This document shows positions 1 through 7,517 of a stretch of 54,377 nucleotides of DNA, piece by piece. The translations under genes were made by a program, and so were the position numbers. Origin of the DNA: Thauera sp. 28 (lineage in GTDB: Bacteria; Pseudomonadota; Gammaproteobacteria; Burkholderiales; Rhodocyclaceae); the NCBI RefSeq assembly GCF_000310145.2, contig NZ_AMXA01000025.1:1-54377 (forward strand). Direction: 5' to 3'. Numbering within the stretch: position 1 is the first letter of the stretch; every line of letters starts with the position of its first letter. Under the pieces are notes generated by a model, which was given only the letters and a program-made list of their open reading frames with translations, was not told the origin of the DNA and ran no database searches.

Positions 1-813
1 GGGGGGGGGAAAAGGGCGATCGGATCGCGTGCGTTGCCCGCTAATCGGATGAACCAACTCGACCAAGCTGTCGTTGATAAGGCGTGCTGGATAGCTCACC
101 CCACGAACGACGACATCGCACTCGTCCAGCGAGTGCCAGATCAGCAGATCCGGCATTCTTGGCAGCCAAGCGATCAGATGGTGTGTCCTCTTCTTGAGCG
201 ATGACATATGCGCAGCAATGACGTGGTTATCCATTCCGAATCGCATGCGGCCAATCATTACCGGTGGCAGTGCATCGGGAGGTGCTGCGAAAAGCGATTC
301 GCGGTTGAACTTGTGGGTGCTGCGATGGAGCGGGTTCAGCAGTGAGGGCTCGTCCTTCTGCAGTACCTTTGTTGCCTCTTGCAGGTAGGCTTGAACTTTC
401 TTTGTCAGCGCCCTGAGCTTCTCGATTCTGCCTACGTCGCTCAGAAAAGTGATTTCGTTGAATTCTTTCTGAAGCGCCTCACGTGCCCGAGTGACTTGAT
501 TGATCCAACCGATAGTGGCCTTTCTTACGACAACTGGGTTGGATCGAAGCTCGATCAGCTGATCGAGCCCGACCCGGATCTCATGCCCGAGTCTTTGAGA
601 CTCCTGATCGAGCTTTCCCTGCACTGCGTTTGAGGTGACGGTGTCGGAACGTAGGGTCGCAAAACCTGTGCCGCTGCACAGCGGGCAGCGCCCCTCGAAC
701 CCATCGCCGTTGCATCGTTGACATATCGTCGCCCCGTTCGAACGAGTGCGAGCCTGCGGTTTGGGTGATCCGCTTTGCTTGCTTTTCCTGCGGCCATTTG
801 CAAGCGGGTACAT
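1..813 (-). CDS. DnaJ-type zinc-finger protein, 3' end cut by window edge
   Basis: An uninterrupted reading frame of 271 codons runs from an ATG at 813 to the left edge with no stop. The ATG is preceded at good spacing by the ribosome-binding site TAGGAGG. Residues about 30-52 carry two tandem C-x2-C-x-G-x-G units (CQRCNGDGF and CPLCSGTGF), the pattern of half a DnaJ-type cysteine-rich zinc finger, after a basic N-terminal tail. The rest is mixed helical sequence with no domain I recognise. It is divergent from the BREX regulator gene, sharing a 216-bp intergenic region with it. The zinc finger suggests a protein- or nucleic-acid-binding role. I cannot assign a function, and the C-terminus is missing. 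A run of nine G at positions 1-9 may be a contig-end artefact. Confidence 0.75.
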   Translation of the reverse strand, partial: MYPLANGRRKSKQSGSPKPQARTRSNGATICQRCNGDGFEGRCPLCSGTGFATLRSDTVTSNAVQGKLDQESQRLGHEIRVGLDQLIELRSNPVVVRKATIGWINQVTRAREALQKEFNEITFLSDVGRIEKLRALTKKVQAYLQEATKVLQKDEPSLLNPLHRSTHKFNRESLFAAPPDALPPVMIGRMRFGMDNHVIAAHMSSLKKRTHHLIAWLPRMPDLLIWHSLDECDVVVRGVSYPARLINDSLVELVHPISGQRTRSDRPFPPP

Positions 814-946
814 TCTTATGCAGCCTCCTAAAGCCAAGCAGGGCGGGGTTCTGCCGCTTCCGCGTTACGTCACCCTGTGAGCAGCCGACCATGATTCTGG
901 ACGCGGTGAAGCTACCGTGCAGGTAGGTGATCCTGTTCGTGATGTC

Positions 947-976
947 TTGCATAGTATGCATCAAAATGATGCTAAT
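947..976 (+). promoter_or_regulatory. Overlapping palindromes and promoter upstream of brxR
   Basis: A perfect 13-bp palindrome TGCATAGTATGCA (948-960) overlaps a second inverted repeat GCATC-N5-GATGC (958-972). A possible promoter (TTGCAT at 947-952, GCTAAT at 971-976, 18-bp spacer) lies across both. BrxR-type WYL regulators are known to bind inverted repeats upstream of their own gene, so these are likely operator sites repressing the BREX operon. The assignment to BrxR is inference. Confidence 0.55.
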
Positions 977-1029
977 CCAGCCCTTACGCTGGTACCATCC
1001 ATGACAGATTCCTCAACCGGTGGTCCTCC

Positions 1030-1917
1030 ATGCAGATTCCGCTGTCGCATTCCCAGCGCGAACGCCTTGCCTACCTCGAGCTGAAGGCCTTTTTCGTTGG
1101 CGAGCTGCGGCGCGGCGATCTCGAGGCACGCTTCTCGATCAAGCCGGCGGCTGCGACGCGCGACCTCAACGCCTATCGCGAGTGCGCTCCCGACAACCTG
1201 GCCTACGACCGCTACGTCAAGGCCTACATCCCCACCGAGCATTTCCGTCCGCTGTTCCCCTTCTCGGCAGAACGCATCCTGTCCTGGCTGCTGCATGGAT
1301 TTGGCGATGGGCAGGCGCCGACGGTTGCGCGGACCTTTCCGTGCGAGGGCGCGGGTGAGCTGGTCCGGCCAGACTTTGGCCTGTTGGGCGTGATCACCCG
1401 GGCGATGCATGGCAATCGTCCCTTGCAGGTGACCTATCTCTCCGTCAACTTGGGGCCGGCAAAGCGGGTGATCGTCCCAGTCGCGCTTGCCGACAACGGC
1501 CTGCGCTGGCATGTCCGCGCCTACGACCGGCAGCGCAAGCGCTTCTCCGATTTCGTGCTCACACGGATCGCCAAGGCCAAGTCTCTCGACGAGCGCGCCG
1601 AACCGCACGAGGGCATTGAGGCCGATGAGCAATGGAATCGGCGGATCGAGCTGCAACTCGTTCCGCATCCCGCTTTGAAGCACCCCGAAGGCGTGGTTGC
1701 CGACTATGGAATGAAGGACGGCACCCTGACACTGAACGTCTCTGCCGCGCTGGCCGGTTACGCACTGCTGCGCTGGGCGGTGGATTGCTCCGCAGACCAC
1801 AGCCTGGACTGCGCACGGCATCACCTTTGCCTTGCCAACCGTGCCGTGTTGGAAGGTGTGGAGAGTGCGGTTCTTGCGCCGGGCTACGTCCAGTCCGCCG
1901 CCGGAGGCGACGCGTGA
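1030..1917 (+). CDS. brxR: BrxR-type WYL-domain transcriptional regulator
   Basis: A 295-residue protein at the head of the BREX operon. The first 60 residues form a likely winged helix-turn-helix (conserved stretch around RFSIKPAAATRDLNAYRE). Residues about 125-200 look like a WYL ligand-sensing domain, including RWHVRAYDRQRKRFSDF, the position where the family usually reads RWYLVAYD. Length and position match BrxR regulators, which repress BREX operons and neighbouring genes from inverted repeats. The palindromes at 948-972 are the obvious target. The last four bases overlap the GTG start of brxA, so the two are probably translationally coupled. The ligand is unknown. The ribosome-binding site is weak. 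Confidence 0.85.
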   Translation: MQIPLSHSQRERLAYLELKAFFVGELRRGDLEARFSIKPAAATRDLNAYRECAPDNLAYDRYVKAYIPTEHFRPLFPFSAERILSWLLHGFGDGQAPTVARTFPCEGAGELVRPDFGLLGVITRAMHGNRPLQVTYLSVNLGPAKRVIVPVALADNGLRWHVRAYDRQRKRFSDFVLTRIAKAKSLDERAEPHEGIEADEQWNRRIELQLVPHPALKHPEGVVADYGMKDGTLTLNVSAALAGYALLRWAVDCSADHSLDCARHHLCLANRAVLEGVESAVLAPGYVQSAAGGDA

Positions 1918-2513
1918 CCGCAGCCATCTACAACGCCGAGATCTCCGCCGGTTCGCTGATGCTGCCCGAGAGCCGGCGCGTCGCCCGCTTCATGCTCACG
2001 CAGCCCGACCGCGCGACCTGGTTCGACACGCTCCGAACCGAGAACATCCTGCAGAAAAAGTCGCCTGCGACCGCACGTCGGCAGGCCCGGCTCATCCGCA
2101 ACCGCCTCGAAACGCTCGACGAGCAAGCGTGGCAGCTGGTGGCCGAAGGCGACCAGGAACTTGCGCTTCAGATCCTCCTTGCCGCTTCGGTCAAGCACAG
2201 TCGCCTGCTGGGCGATTTCATGCGCGACGTGGTCGCCGGCCACGTTCGCCGATTTGAAGAGCACTTGCTCCCGTCGGATTGGGATGCCTTCCTCGCCGAC
2301 TGTATCCAGCGCGACCCGGCCGTCGCCGGCTGGTCCGACACCACCAAGGCCAAGCTCCTGCAGGTTGTTCTGCGCATCCTGGCCGAGGCTCGTTACCTCG
2401 AATCCACCCGCAGCCTGCGCCTTACGCCGCCGCTGCTGCATCCCGAGGTGCAGCACTACCTCAAGTCTCGCTCCGAGGCCGCCGTCTTGGCCACCATGGA
2501 GCTCACGCACTGA
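1914..2513 (+). CDS. brxA: BrxA, BREX DUF1819 protein
   Basis: A 199-residue protein of the DUF1819/BrxA family, the first structural gene of type 1 BREX. The chosen GTG at 1914 overlaps the brxR stop codon and is preceded by CGGAGG. It starts TAAIYNAEISAGSLMLPESR, the typical BrxA N-terminus, followed by a helical DNA-binding region with LARTARRQ-like basic stretches. BrxA is a small DNA-binding protein reported to be needed for phage restriction in some BREX systems. brxB follows after two bases. Length is normal for the family and there is no sign of damage. Confidence 0.88.
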   Translation: MTAAIYNAEISAGSLMLPESRRVARFMLTQPDRATWFDTLRTENILQKKSPATARRQARLIRNRLETLDEQAWQLVAEGDQELALQILLAASVKHSRLLGDFMRDVVAGHVRRFEEHLLPSDWDAFLADCIQRDPAVAGWSDTTKAKLLQVVLRILAEARYLESTRSLRLTPPLLHPEVQHYLKSRSEAAVLATMELTH

Positions 2514-2515
2514 TC

Positions 2516-3100
2516 ATGACCATGACGAAGACCCTCGAGGAGCGCCTCAACCAGATCCTGCCGCGCATCACGTCCGAGGACTTCCTGCAGAACCGGGGGC
2601 TTGGCAACGAGATCGGCTTCTGGATTTTCGAGTACCCGCCGGAGCAGGAAATGGCTGTACGGAGTTTCCTGTCTGAGGTCGTGGAGCCCGCATTGCGGCG
2701 CAAACAGCCGCCGTTGAGATATGTCTGTGTCAACCTTCTCGAGCTCGTCGTTGACGTGCTCGAGCACCGAAAGCTGTTCGACAAAGTCATCAAGATGCAG
2801 GCGGAGAAGGGGGATGACGCGGTCTTTGCTTCGCTTCAGGGGGTCCTCAACCAGGAGAAGCTTGCGCAGCGAATCGTCGGTCTCCACAACCCCGATGAGC
2901 TCGACATGATGATCTTCACCGGCGTCGGGGCCGCGTACCCGCTTGTTCGTAGCCATACGCTCCTCAATGCGCTCCATCCCTTGATGAAGAACACGCCCCT
3001 CCTGACGTTCTTTCCCGGCCGGTACGACGGGTACTCCTTGCGGCTCTTCAACAAGCTGACCGACAAGCACTACTACCGCGCCTTCCGCCTCGTGCCTTGA
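2516..3100 (+). CDS. brxB: BrxB, BREX DUF1788 protein
   Basis: A 194-residue protein of the DUF1788/BrxB family. The start is ATG at 2516 or the in-frame ATG at 2522; the N-terminus reads MTMTKTLEERLNQILPRI. The region with GVGAAYPLVRSHTLLNAL and LLTFFPGRYDGYSL is the conserved BrxB core, and it ends with KHYYRAFRLVP as family members do. BrxB is essential in type 1 BREX, probably as an assembly partner for PglZ or BrxC. It lies between brxA and brxC with gaps of 2 and 43 bases, consistent with one operon. It is full length. Confidence 0.88.
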   Translation: MTMTKTLEERLNQILPRITSEDFLQNRGLGNEIGFWIFEYPPEQEMAVRSFLSEVVEPALRRKQPPLRYVCVNLLELVVDVLEHRKLFDKVIKMQAEKGDDAVFASLQGVLNQEKLAQRIVGLHNPDELDMMIFTGVGAAYPLVRSHTLLNALHPLMKNTPLLTFFPGRYDGYSLRLFNKLTDKHYYRAFRLVP

Positions 3101-3143
3101 GCTTTTCGCTTTGACCTTTTCGATTGATCACGGACAACAAGAA

Positions 3144-6100
3144 ATGAAGATCGGCGACCTTTTTACCAAGCCCATCAACCGCCCTATAAACGGGGTGATC
3201 AAGGCCGACCAGAAGGACGCCGAGAGCGTCTGGCAGGAGCTCGACGAGTACGTCGTCACCAAGCAGCTCACCGAGTATTTCCGCCGCTTCTTCGACGCCT
3301 ATCTGGCAGCGGCCGACAACCCGAACGACCCGGTCCTCGCTGCGCGCATGGGTGTCTGGGTGTCCGGCTTCTTCGGTTCGGGCAAGTCGCACTTCATCAA
3401 GATCCTGTCCTACCTGCTCGAGAACCTCGAAGCCACCAACCCCGCCACCGGGGAGAAGAAACGCGCCGCTGCCTTCTTCGACGAGCACAAGATCAAGGAT
3501 TCGATGCTGCTCGCCGACATCCAGCGCGCGGTGCGCGGCAGTGCCGACGTGGTGCTCTTCAACATCGACGCCAAGGCCGACAGCAAGGACGAGCGCGACG
3601 TCATCCTCCAGGTGTTCCTGCGCGTGTTCAACGAGAAGCTCGGCTTCAGCGCCGATGCGCCGCACATCGCCCACATGGAGCGCTACCTGGTGGAGAAGGG
3701 CGCGTATGACGCCTTCCGTGCGGCCTTCGCCCAAAGCAACGGCTCCACCTGGGAGGCCGAGCGCGATGCCGTCGACTTCCTGCGTGACGACGTCGTGCAT
3801 GCGCTCTCGGTTGCGCTCGGGCAAAGCGAGGAATCTGCCGGCCAATGGTTCGACCGCTCGCGCGACGAGTACCGCATCAACATCGAGTCCTTTGCCAAGC
3901 TGGTGAACGCCTACCTCGAGACCCGGCCCGCCGGCCACCGCATCATCTTCCTGGTCGATGAGGTAGGTCAGTTCATCGGCGACAACACCAAGCTGATGCT
4001 CAACCTGCAGACCATCACCGAGCAGCTCGGCACCGCCACGCAGGGCCGGGCGTGGGTCATCGTCACCAGCCAGGAAGACATCGACGCCGCCCTCGGCGAG
4101 GCCAACAAGGCCAAGTCGCAGGACTTCTCCAAGATCCAGGGGCGCTTCCACACCCGGCTATCGCTCGCCAGCTCCAACACCGACGAGGTGATCGGCGAAC
4201 GTCTGCTCGCCAAGCGCGAGCGCGCGCACGATGCGCTGCGCGACACCTTCGAGAAGTCAGGCGACATCATCAACAATCAGCTCGCCTTCGTCGGCAACGC
4301 GGTGAACCTGCGCGGCTACAAGGACGCCGCAGAGTTCGTCAGCGTCTATCCCTACGCGCCGTACCAGTTCACCCTGCTGCAGAAGATCTTCGAATCCATC
4401 CGCAAGGTCGGCGCCACCGGCAAGCACCTGTCGCGCGGCGAGCGCTCGCTGCTCGACGCCTTCCAGTCCGCCACCGTGCGCAACATGGATCGGGACGTCG
4501 GCCTGCTCATTCCGCTCTACGACTTCTACCCGTCGATCGAGAGCTTCATCGACACCGTCGCCAAGCGCTCCATCGACGAGGCGCCCAACAACGGCGCGCT
4601 CGAAGCCTTCGACGTGCTGCTGCTCAAGGCCCTGTTCCTGATCCGCTACATCGCCGACATCGTCAAACCCAACGTCGACAACCTCGCCACGCTCTGCGTC
4701 GATCGCATCGACACCGACAAACTCGCGCTCAAGCGTCAGATCCAGGAGAGCCTCGGCCGGCTCGAGCAGCAGCGCCTCGTCAGCCGCAACGGCGATCTGT
4801 GGTTCTTCCTCACCAACGAAGAGCGTGATGTCGCACGCGAGATCGGCAACGTTGAGGTGTCTTCCTCCGAAAAGGCCCGCCTGCTGTGCGAGCTGCTGTT
4901 CGACGACATCCTGCAGGGCAGTACCCGCATCCGCCACCGCGACACCAAGGGCGATTACGACATCAACCGCCTGCTCGACGGCGCCCCGTACAAGAACGCC
5001 AGCCACGAACTCAGCGTCGAGGTCGTCTCGCCACTAGGGGATGACTGGGACGCACTCAACGACGCCCGCGCCGTCCTGCGCAGCAGCGAAGGCAATGGCC
5101 GAGCGCTGATCCGCCTCGCAGAAGGCGAGCGCTTCGACATCGAGCTCACCCTCTACCGCCAGATCGAGAAGTACATCGACAGCCCCAAGGCCAGCAACGC
5201 CACGCCTTCGCTGCGCAACATCCTCATCAACCGCAAGGACGAAAACCGTGAGCGCCGCGCCCGCCTGCGCGAGCAGCTCGCCACCATGATGCTGCAGGGC
5301 GACTTCTATGCGCTGGGTCAGCGCGTCGAGCTCAAGGCGTCCAACCCCGGCAGCCTGCTCGACGAGCTGGGCAACTACCTCATCACCAACACCTACACCA
5401 AGCTCGGCTACCTCAAGCACCGTAACGCCGACCCCATCGCCGAGATCAAGGCCGTCCTGCTTGCCGACGACACCGCCCAGCGCAAGCTCGCGCTTGGGGG
5501 CGAGGAGGGCAACCCGCTCGCGCTCGTCGAACTGCGCGAGTTTCTCCAGCTCAAGGCCAGCAACACCCGGGTGATCCTGGACGAGGTGGTCAACCGCTTC
5601 ACCGGCATCCCCTGGGGTTGGAAGCCTGACTGGGAGGTGGTCCTGCTGGTCGCACGCCTCTTCATGGCCGGCGAGATCAAGTTGATGATGGACAGCGCGG
5701 ACCTCGAACCCAAGGCCGCCATCGAGCCGCTCACCAAGTCGGCGCGCTTCAAGCACGTGTCGATCCTCAAGCGCAAGGTGGCTGACGCCGCCAGCATCAA
5801 GCGCGCGCGCGAGCTGCACCGCGACCTCTTCGCCGAGATGCCGCCCGAGGCCGAGGATGGCCTGGTCGCCGCCACCCGTGAGCGCCTGGCGGCGCTGCAG
5901 GCCGACCTCAAGGGCTACGCGCACGTCGCCGCCACGCCGCATCACCCCGGTAAGGCCGTCATCGACAGTGCGATCGCCGCCATCGGCAAGCAGCTCGGGG
6001 TGGCCGATAGCTACGAATTCATCGACGCCTTCGTCAAGGGCAAGGACGACTGGCTGGACCTGTCCGACGACATCCACGACGTCATCAGCTTCTACAAGAC

Positions 6101-6755
6101 CCAGACCCCCACTTGGCGCCGCCTGCTCGAGGCCCTGGAGCGCTTCGAGCCCAACCGCGAAGCCCTCGACAAGGACCTCAAGGCCGCCGTGGCACTTTCC
6201 AACCTCGAAGGCATCCGCGACAACCCGAACCCCTGGGGGGCCGTCAGCCAGATCGAGCCGCTCATCACCACGGTCGACACGGTCAACGAGGCGCTCGCCC
6301 AGAGCAAGCGCGAGCACGCGCTGCTCTCCATCGACGCCAAGATCGCCGAAGTGGAAAAGGCGCTCGACGCCGCACAAGCCTCGGACGGCCTGCGCAACCG
6401 CGCGCTGCTCAAGCTGCAGGAGCTCAAGACCAAGGTCGTTGGCCTCACCAGCATCCCGATGATCTTCTACAGCCAGGAGCGGGCAGGCGATGCGTTGGAT
6501 GCGGCGATGATCATGATCGAGTCCGCCACGCCCACGGCGTCCCCGACCACGGCCGCCGAAAAGGGCAGCGCGACGACTGCCACCAAGACAGGCGGCCCGG
6601 TGATTGCGCCCAAGCCGACCAAACCGGTCCGCGCGGCCGACTTCAGCCCCAAGACCTATCTGGAAACCGACGCGGACGTCGACGCCTACCTCGCCAAGCT
6701 GAAAGCTGAATTGCTCAAGGCCGTGCAGGCCGGCCAGCGCGTGCGTTTGCAGTAA
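3144..6755 (+). CDS. brxC: BrxC, BREX AAA-type ATPase
   Basis: A 1203-residue P-loop ATPase of the BrxC/PglY family. I chose the ATG at 3144, which gives MKIGDLFTKPINRPINGVIK, the near-invariant BrxC N-terminus; a longer in-frame TTG start at 3111 is less likely. The Walker A motif GFFGSGKSH is at about residues 75-83 and the Walker B region IIFLVDEVGQF at about 266-277. A long helical C-terminal part follows, ending in an Ala/Thr/Lys-rich linker (about residues 1130-1160) and a short basic tail. BrxC is required for both BREX methylation and phage exclusion. Codon use is strongly C-ending, like the other BREX core genes and unlike the inserted modules. An antisense toxin gene ends 21 bases after its stop. 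Confidence 0.95.
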   Translation: MKIGDLFTKPINRPINGVIKADQKDAESVWQELDEYVVTKQLTEYFRRFFDAYLAAADNPNDPVLAARMGVWVSGFFGSGKSHFIKILSYLLENLEATNPATGEKKRAAAFFDEHKIKDSMLLADIQRAVRGSADVVLFNIDAKADSKDERDVILQVFLRVFNEKLGFSADAPHIAHMERYLVEKGAYDAFRAAFAQSNGSTWEAERDAVDFLRDDVVHALSVALGQSEESAGQWFDRSRDEYRINIESFAKLVNAYLETRPAGHRIIFLVDEVGQFIGDNTKLMLNLQTITEQLGTATQGRAWVIVTSQEDIDAALGEANKAKSQDFSKIQGRFHTRLSLASSNTDEVIGERLLAKRERAHDALRDTFEKSGDIINNQLAFVGNAVNLRGYKDAAEFVSVYPYAPYQFTLLQKIFESIRKVGATGKHLSRGERSLLDAFQSATVRNMDRDVGLLIPLYDFYPSIESFIDTVAKRSIDEAPNNGALEAFDVLLLKALFLIRYIADIVKPNVDNLATLCVDRIDTDKLALKRQIQESLGRLEQQRLVSRNGDLWFFLTNEERDVAREIGNVEVSSSEKARLLCELLFDDILQGSTRIRHRDTKGDYDINRLLDGAPYKNASHELSVEVVSPLGDDWDALNDARAVLRSSEGNGRALIRLAEGERFDIELTLYRQIEKYIDSPKASNATPSLRNILINRKDENRERRARLREQLATMMLQGDFYALGQRVELKASNPGSLLDELGNYLITNTYTKLGYLKHRNADPIAEIKAVLLADDTAQRKLALGGEEGNPLALVELREFLQLKASNTRVILDEVVNRFTGIPWGWKPDWEVVLLVARLFMAGEIKLMMDSADLEPKAAIEPLTKSARFKHVSILKRKVADAASIKRARELHRDLFAEMPPEAEDGLVAATRERLAALQADLKGYAHVAATPHHPGKAVIDSAIAAIGKQLGVADSYEFIDAFVKGKDDWLDLSDDIHDVISFYKTQTPTWRRLLEALERFEPNREALDKDLKAAVALSNLEGIRDNPNPWGAVSQIEPLITTVDTVNEALAQSKREHALLSIDAKIAEVEKALDAAQASDGLRNRALLKLQELKTKVVGLTSIPMIFYSQERAGDALDAAMIMIESATPTASPTTAAEKGSATTATKTGGPVIAPKPTKPVRAADFSPKTYLETDADVDAYLAKLKAELLKAVQAGQRVRLQ

Positions 6756-6776
6756 GCGGTAGAGAAAATGTCCGGC

Positions 6777-7193
6777 TCAGGTCTTCAAGACTTCATTACA
6801 GAACGCTGCTGGCGTCAGGATGCGCGTGCGGCCGACATGGCCGCGCTGCAGCAGACCAGCCCGGCGGTCGCCGGTCACCAGATAGTCCGCCTTGCCCGCG
6901 TCGGCCATGGCCAGCAGAAAAGCGTCGTCCGGGTCGTCTGCCTCGAAATGGCGCGGCAACTGCTCCAGCACCAGGGCGCGCTGCAGGTTGTTGATCATCA
7001 CCCCCACCTTGGCAGGCTGCAGCACCGCCTGCAGCTTGGGGTAACGACTGGCGCGGCGGATTTCTTCCAACTGGGCCTGGGAGGTCACCAACTCGAAACG
7101 CGCGCTGCGCCAGGCGCGGTAGATCGCATCCGGTGCCCCGTGCGGCGAAATCAGCGCACTGAACAGGATGTTGGTGTCGAGCACCACCCGCAT
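6777..7193 (-). CDS. PIN-domain toxin, VapC-like
   Basis: A 138-residue PIN-domain protein with MRVVLDTNILFSALIS at the N-terminus (first catalytic Asp), a mid-protein Glu in QAQLEEIRR, and the acidic cluster ADDPDDAFLLAMA plus GDRRAGLL near the C-terminus. PIN toxins are Mg-dependent ribonucleases. The ATG overlaps the stop codon of the upstream antitoxin gene by one base, as in most toxin-antitoxin operons. It lies antisense to the BREX operon between brxC and pglX. It could stabilise the island or act as a fail-safe if BREX is lost or blocked; that role is inference. It belongs to the PIN_3-type group rather than classical VapC. Confidence 0.85.
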   Translation of the reverse strand: MRVVLDTNILFSALISPHGAPDAIYRAWRSARFELVTSQAQLEEIRRASRYPKLQAVLQPAKVGVMINNLQRALVLEQLPRHFEADDPDDAFLLAMADAGKADYLVTGDRRAGLLQRGHVGRTRILTPAAFCNEVLKT

Positions 7194-7432
7194 TACTGTG
7201 CCTTGGCCCAGTCAAGCGCCTCATCCACCATCGCGGCAAGATCAGCCTCGCTAACGCCAGCATTCGCAGCCTTGGCTTCCTCCGCGCTCAGCTCGAGGAT
7301 GTGCGCGCGTACCGCTTCTTCGACGAAGCGCGACAGATCGCCCTTGCGCCCGCCGCCCTGGCTGGCCAGAAACATCCGCAATGCCTGGTCGGTCTCCGTA
7401 GAGACCGCGACGTTCCAACGTGTGCTTGCCAT
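7193..7432 (-). CDS. Ribbon-helix-helix-type antitoxin for the PIN toxin
   Basis: A 79-residue protein that starts MASTRWNVAVSTETDQALRM, a typical ribbon-helix-helix beta strand plus first helix, followed by GDLSRFVEEAVRAHI. Its acidic C-terminal half (EADLAAMVDEALDW) is suited to wrap and block the toxin. A ribosome-binding site AGGAG precedes the ATG. It is cotranscribed with the downstream PIN toxin, with stop and start codons overlapping. Proteins of this kind repress their own promoter; the tandem repeats at 7451-7466, just upstream, are a candidate operator. That site also sits 48 bases ahead of pglX, so the antitoxin might influence pglX expression. Confidence 0.82.
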   Translation of the reverse strand: MASTRWNVAVSTETDQALRMFLASQGGGRKGDLSRFVEEAVRAHILELSAEEAKAANAGVSEADLAAMVDEALDWAKAQ

Positions 7433-7450
7433 CTTCGACTCCTGAGATCG

Positions 7451-7470
7451 GTGTTTATGTGTTTATACAC
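7451..7470. promoter_or_regulatory. Candidate antitoxin operator between divergent antitoxin and pglX
   Basis: Two perfect head-to-tail copies of GTGTTTAT (7451-7458 and 7459-7466) are followed by ACAC, which also gives the inverted repeat GTGT-N4-ACAC. The site is AT-rich in a GC-rich background and lies within the 85-bp divergent promoter region. Ribbon-helix-helix antitoxins typically bind short tandem repeats. Which protein binds here is inferred. Confidence 0.45.
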
Positions 7471-7517
7471 TCACCGACTCCGCGACGCTACATCCTGAAG
7501 CGACCAACAAAAACACC

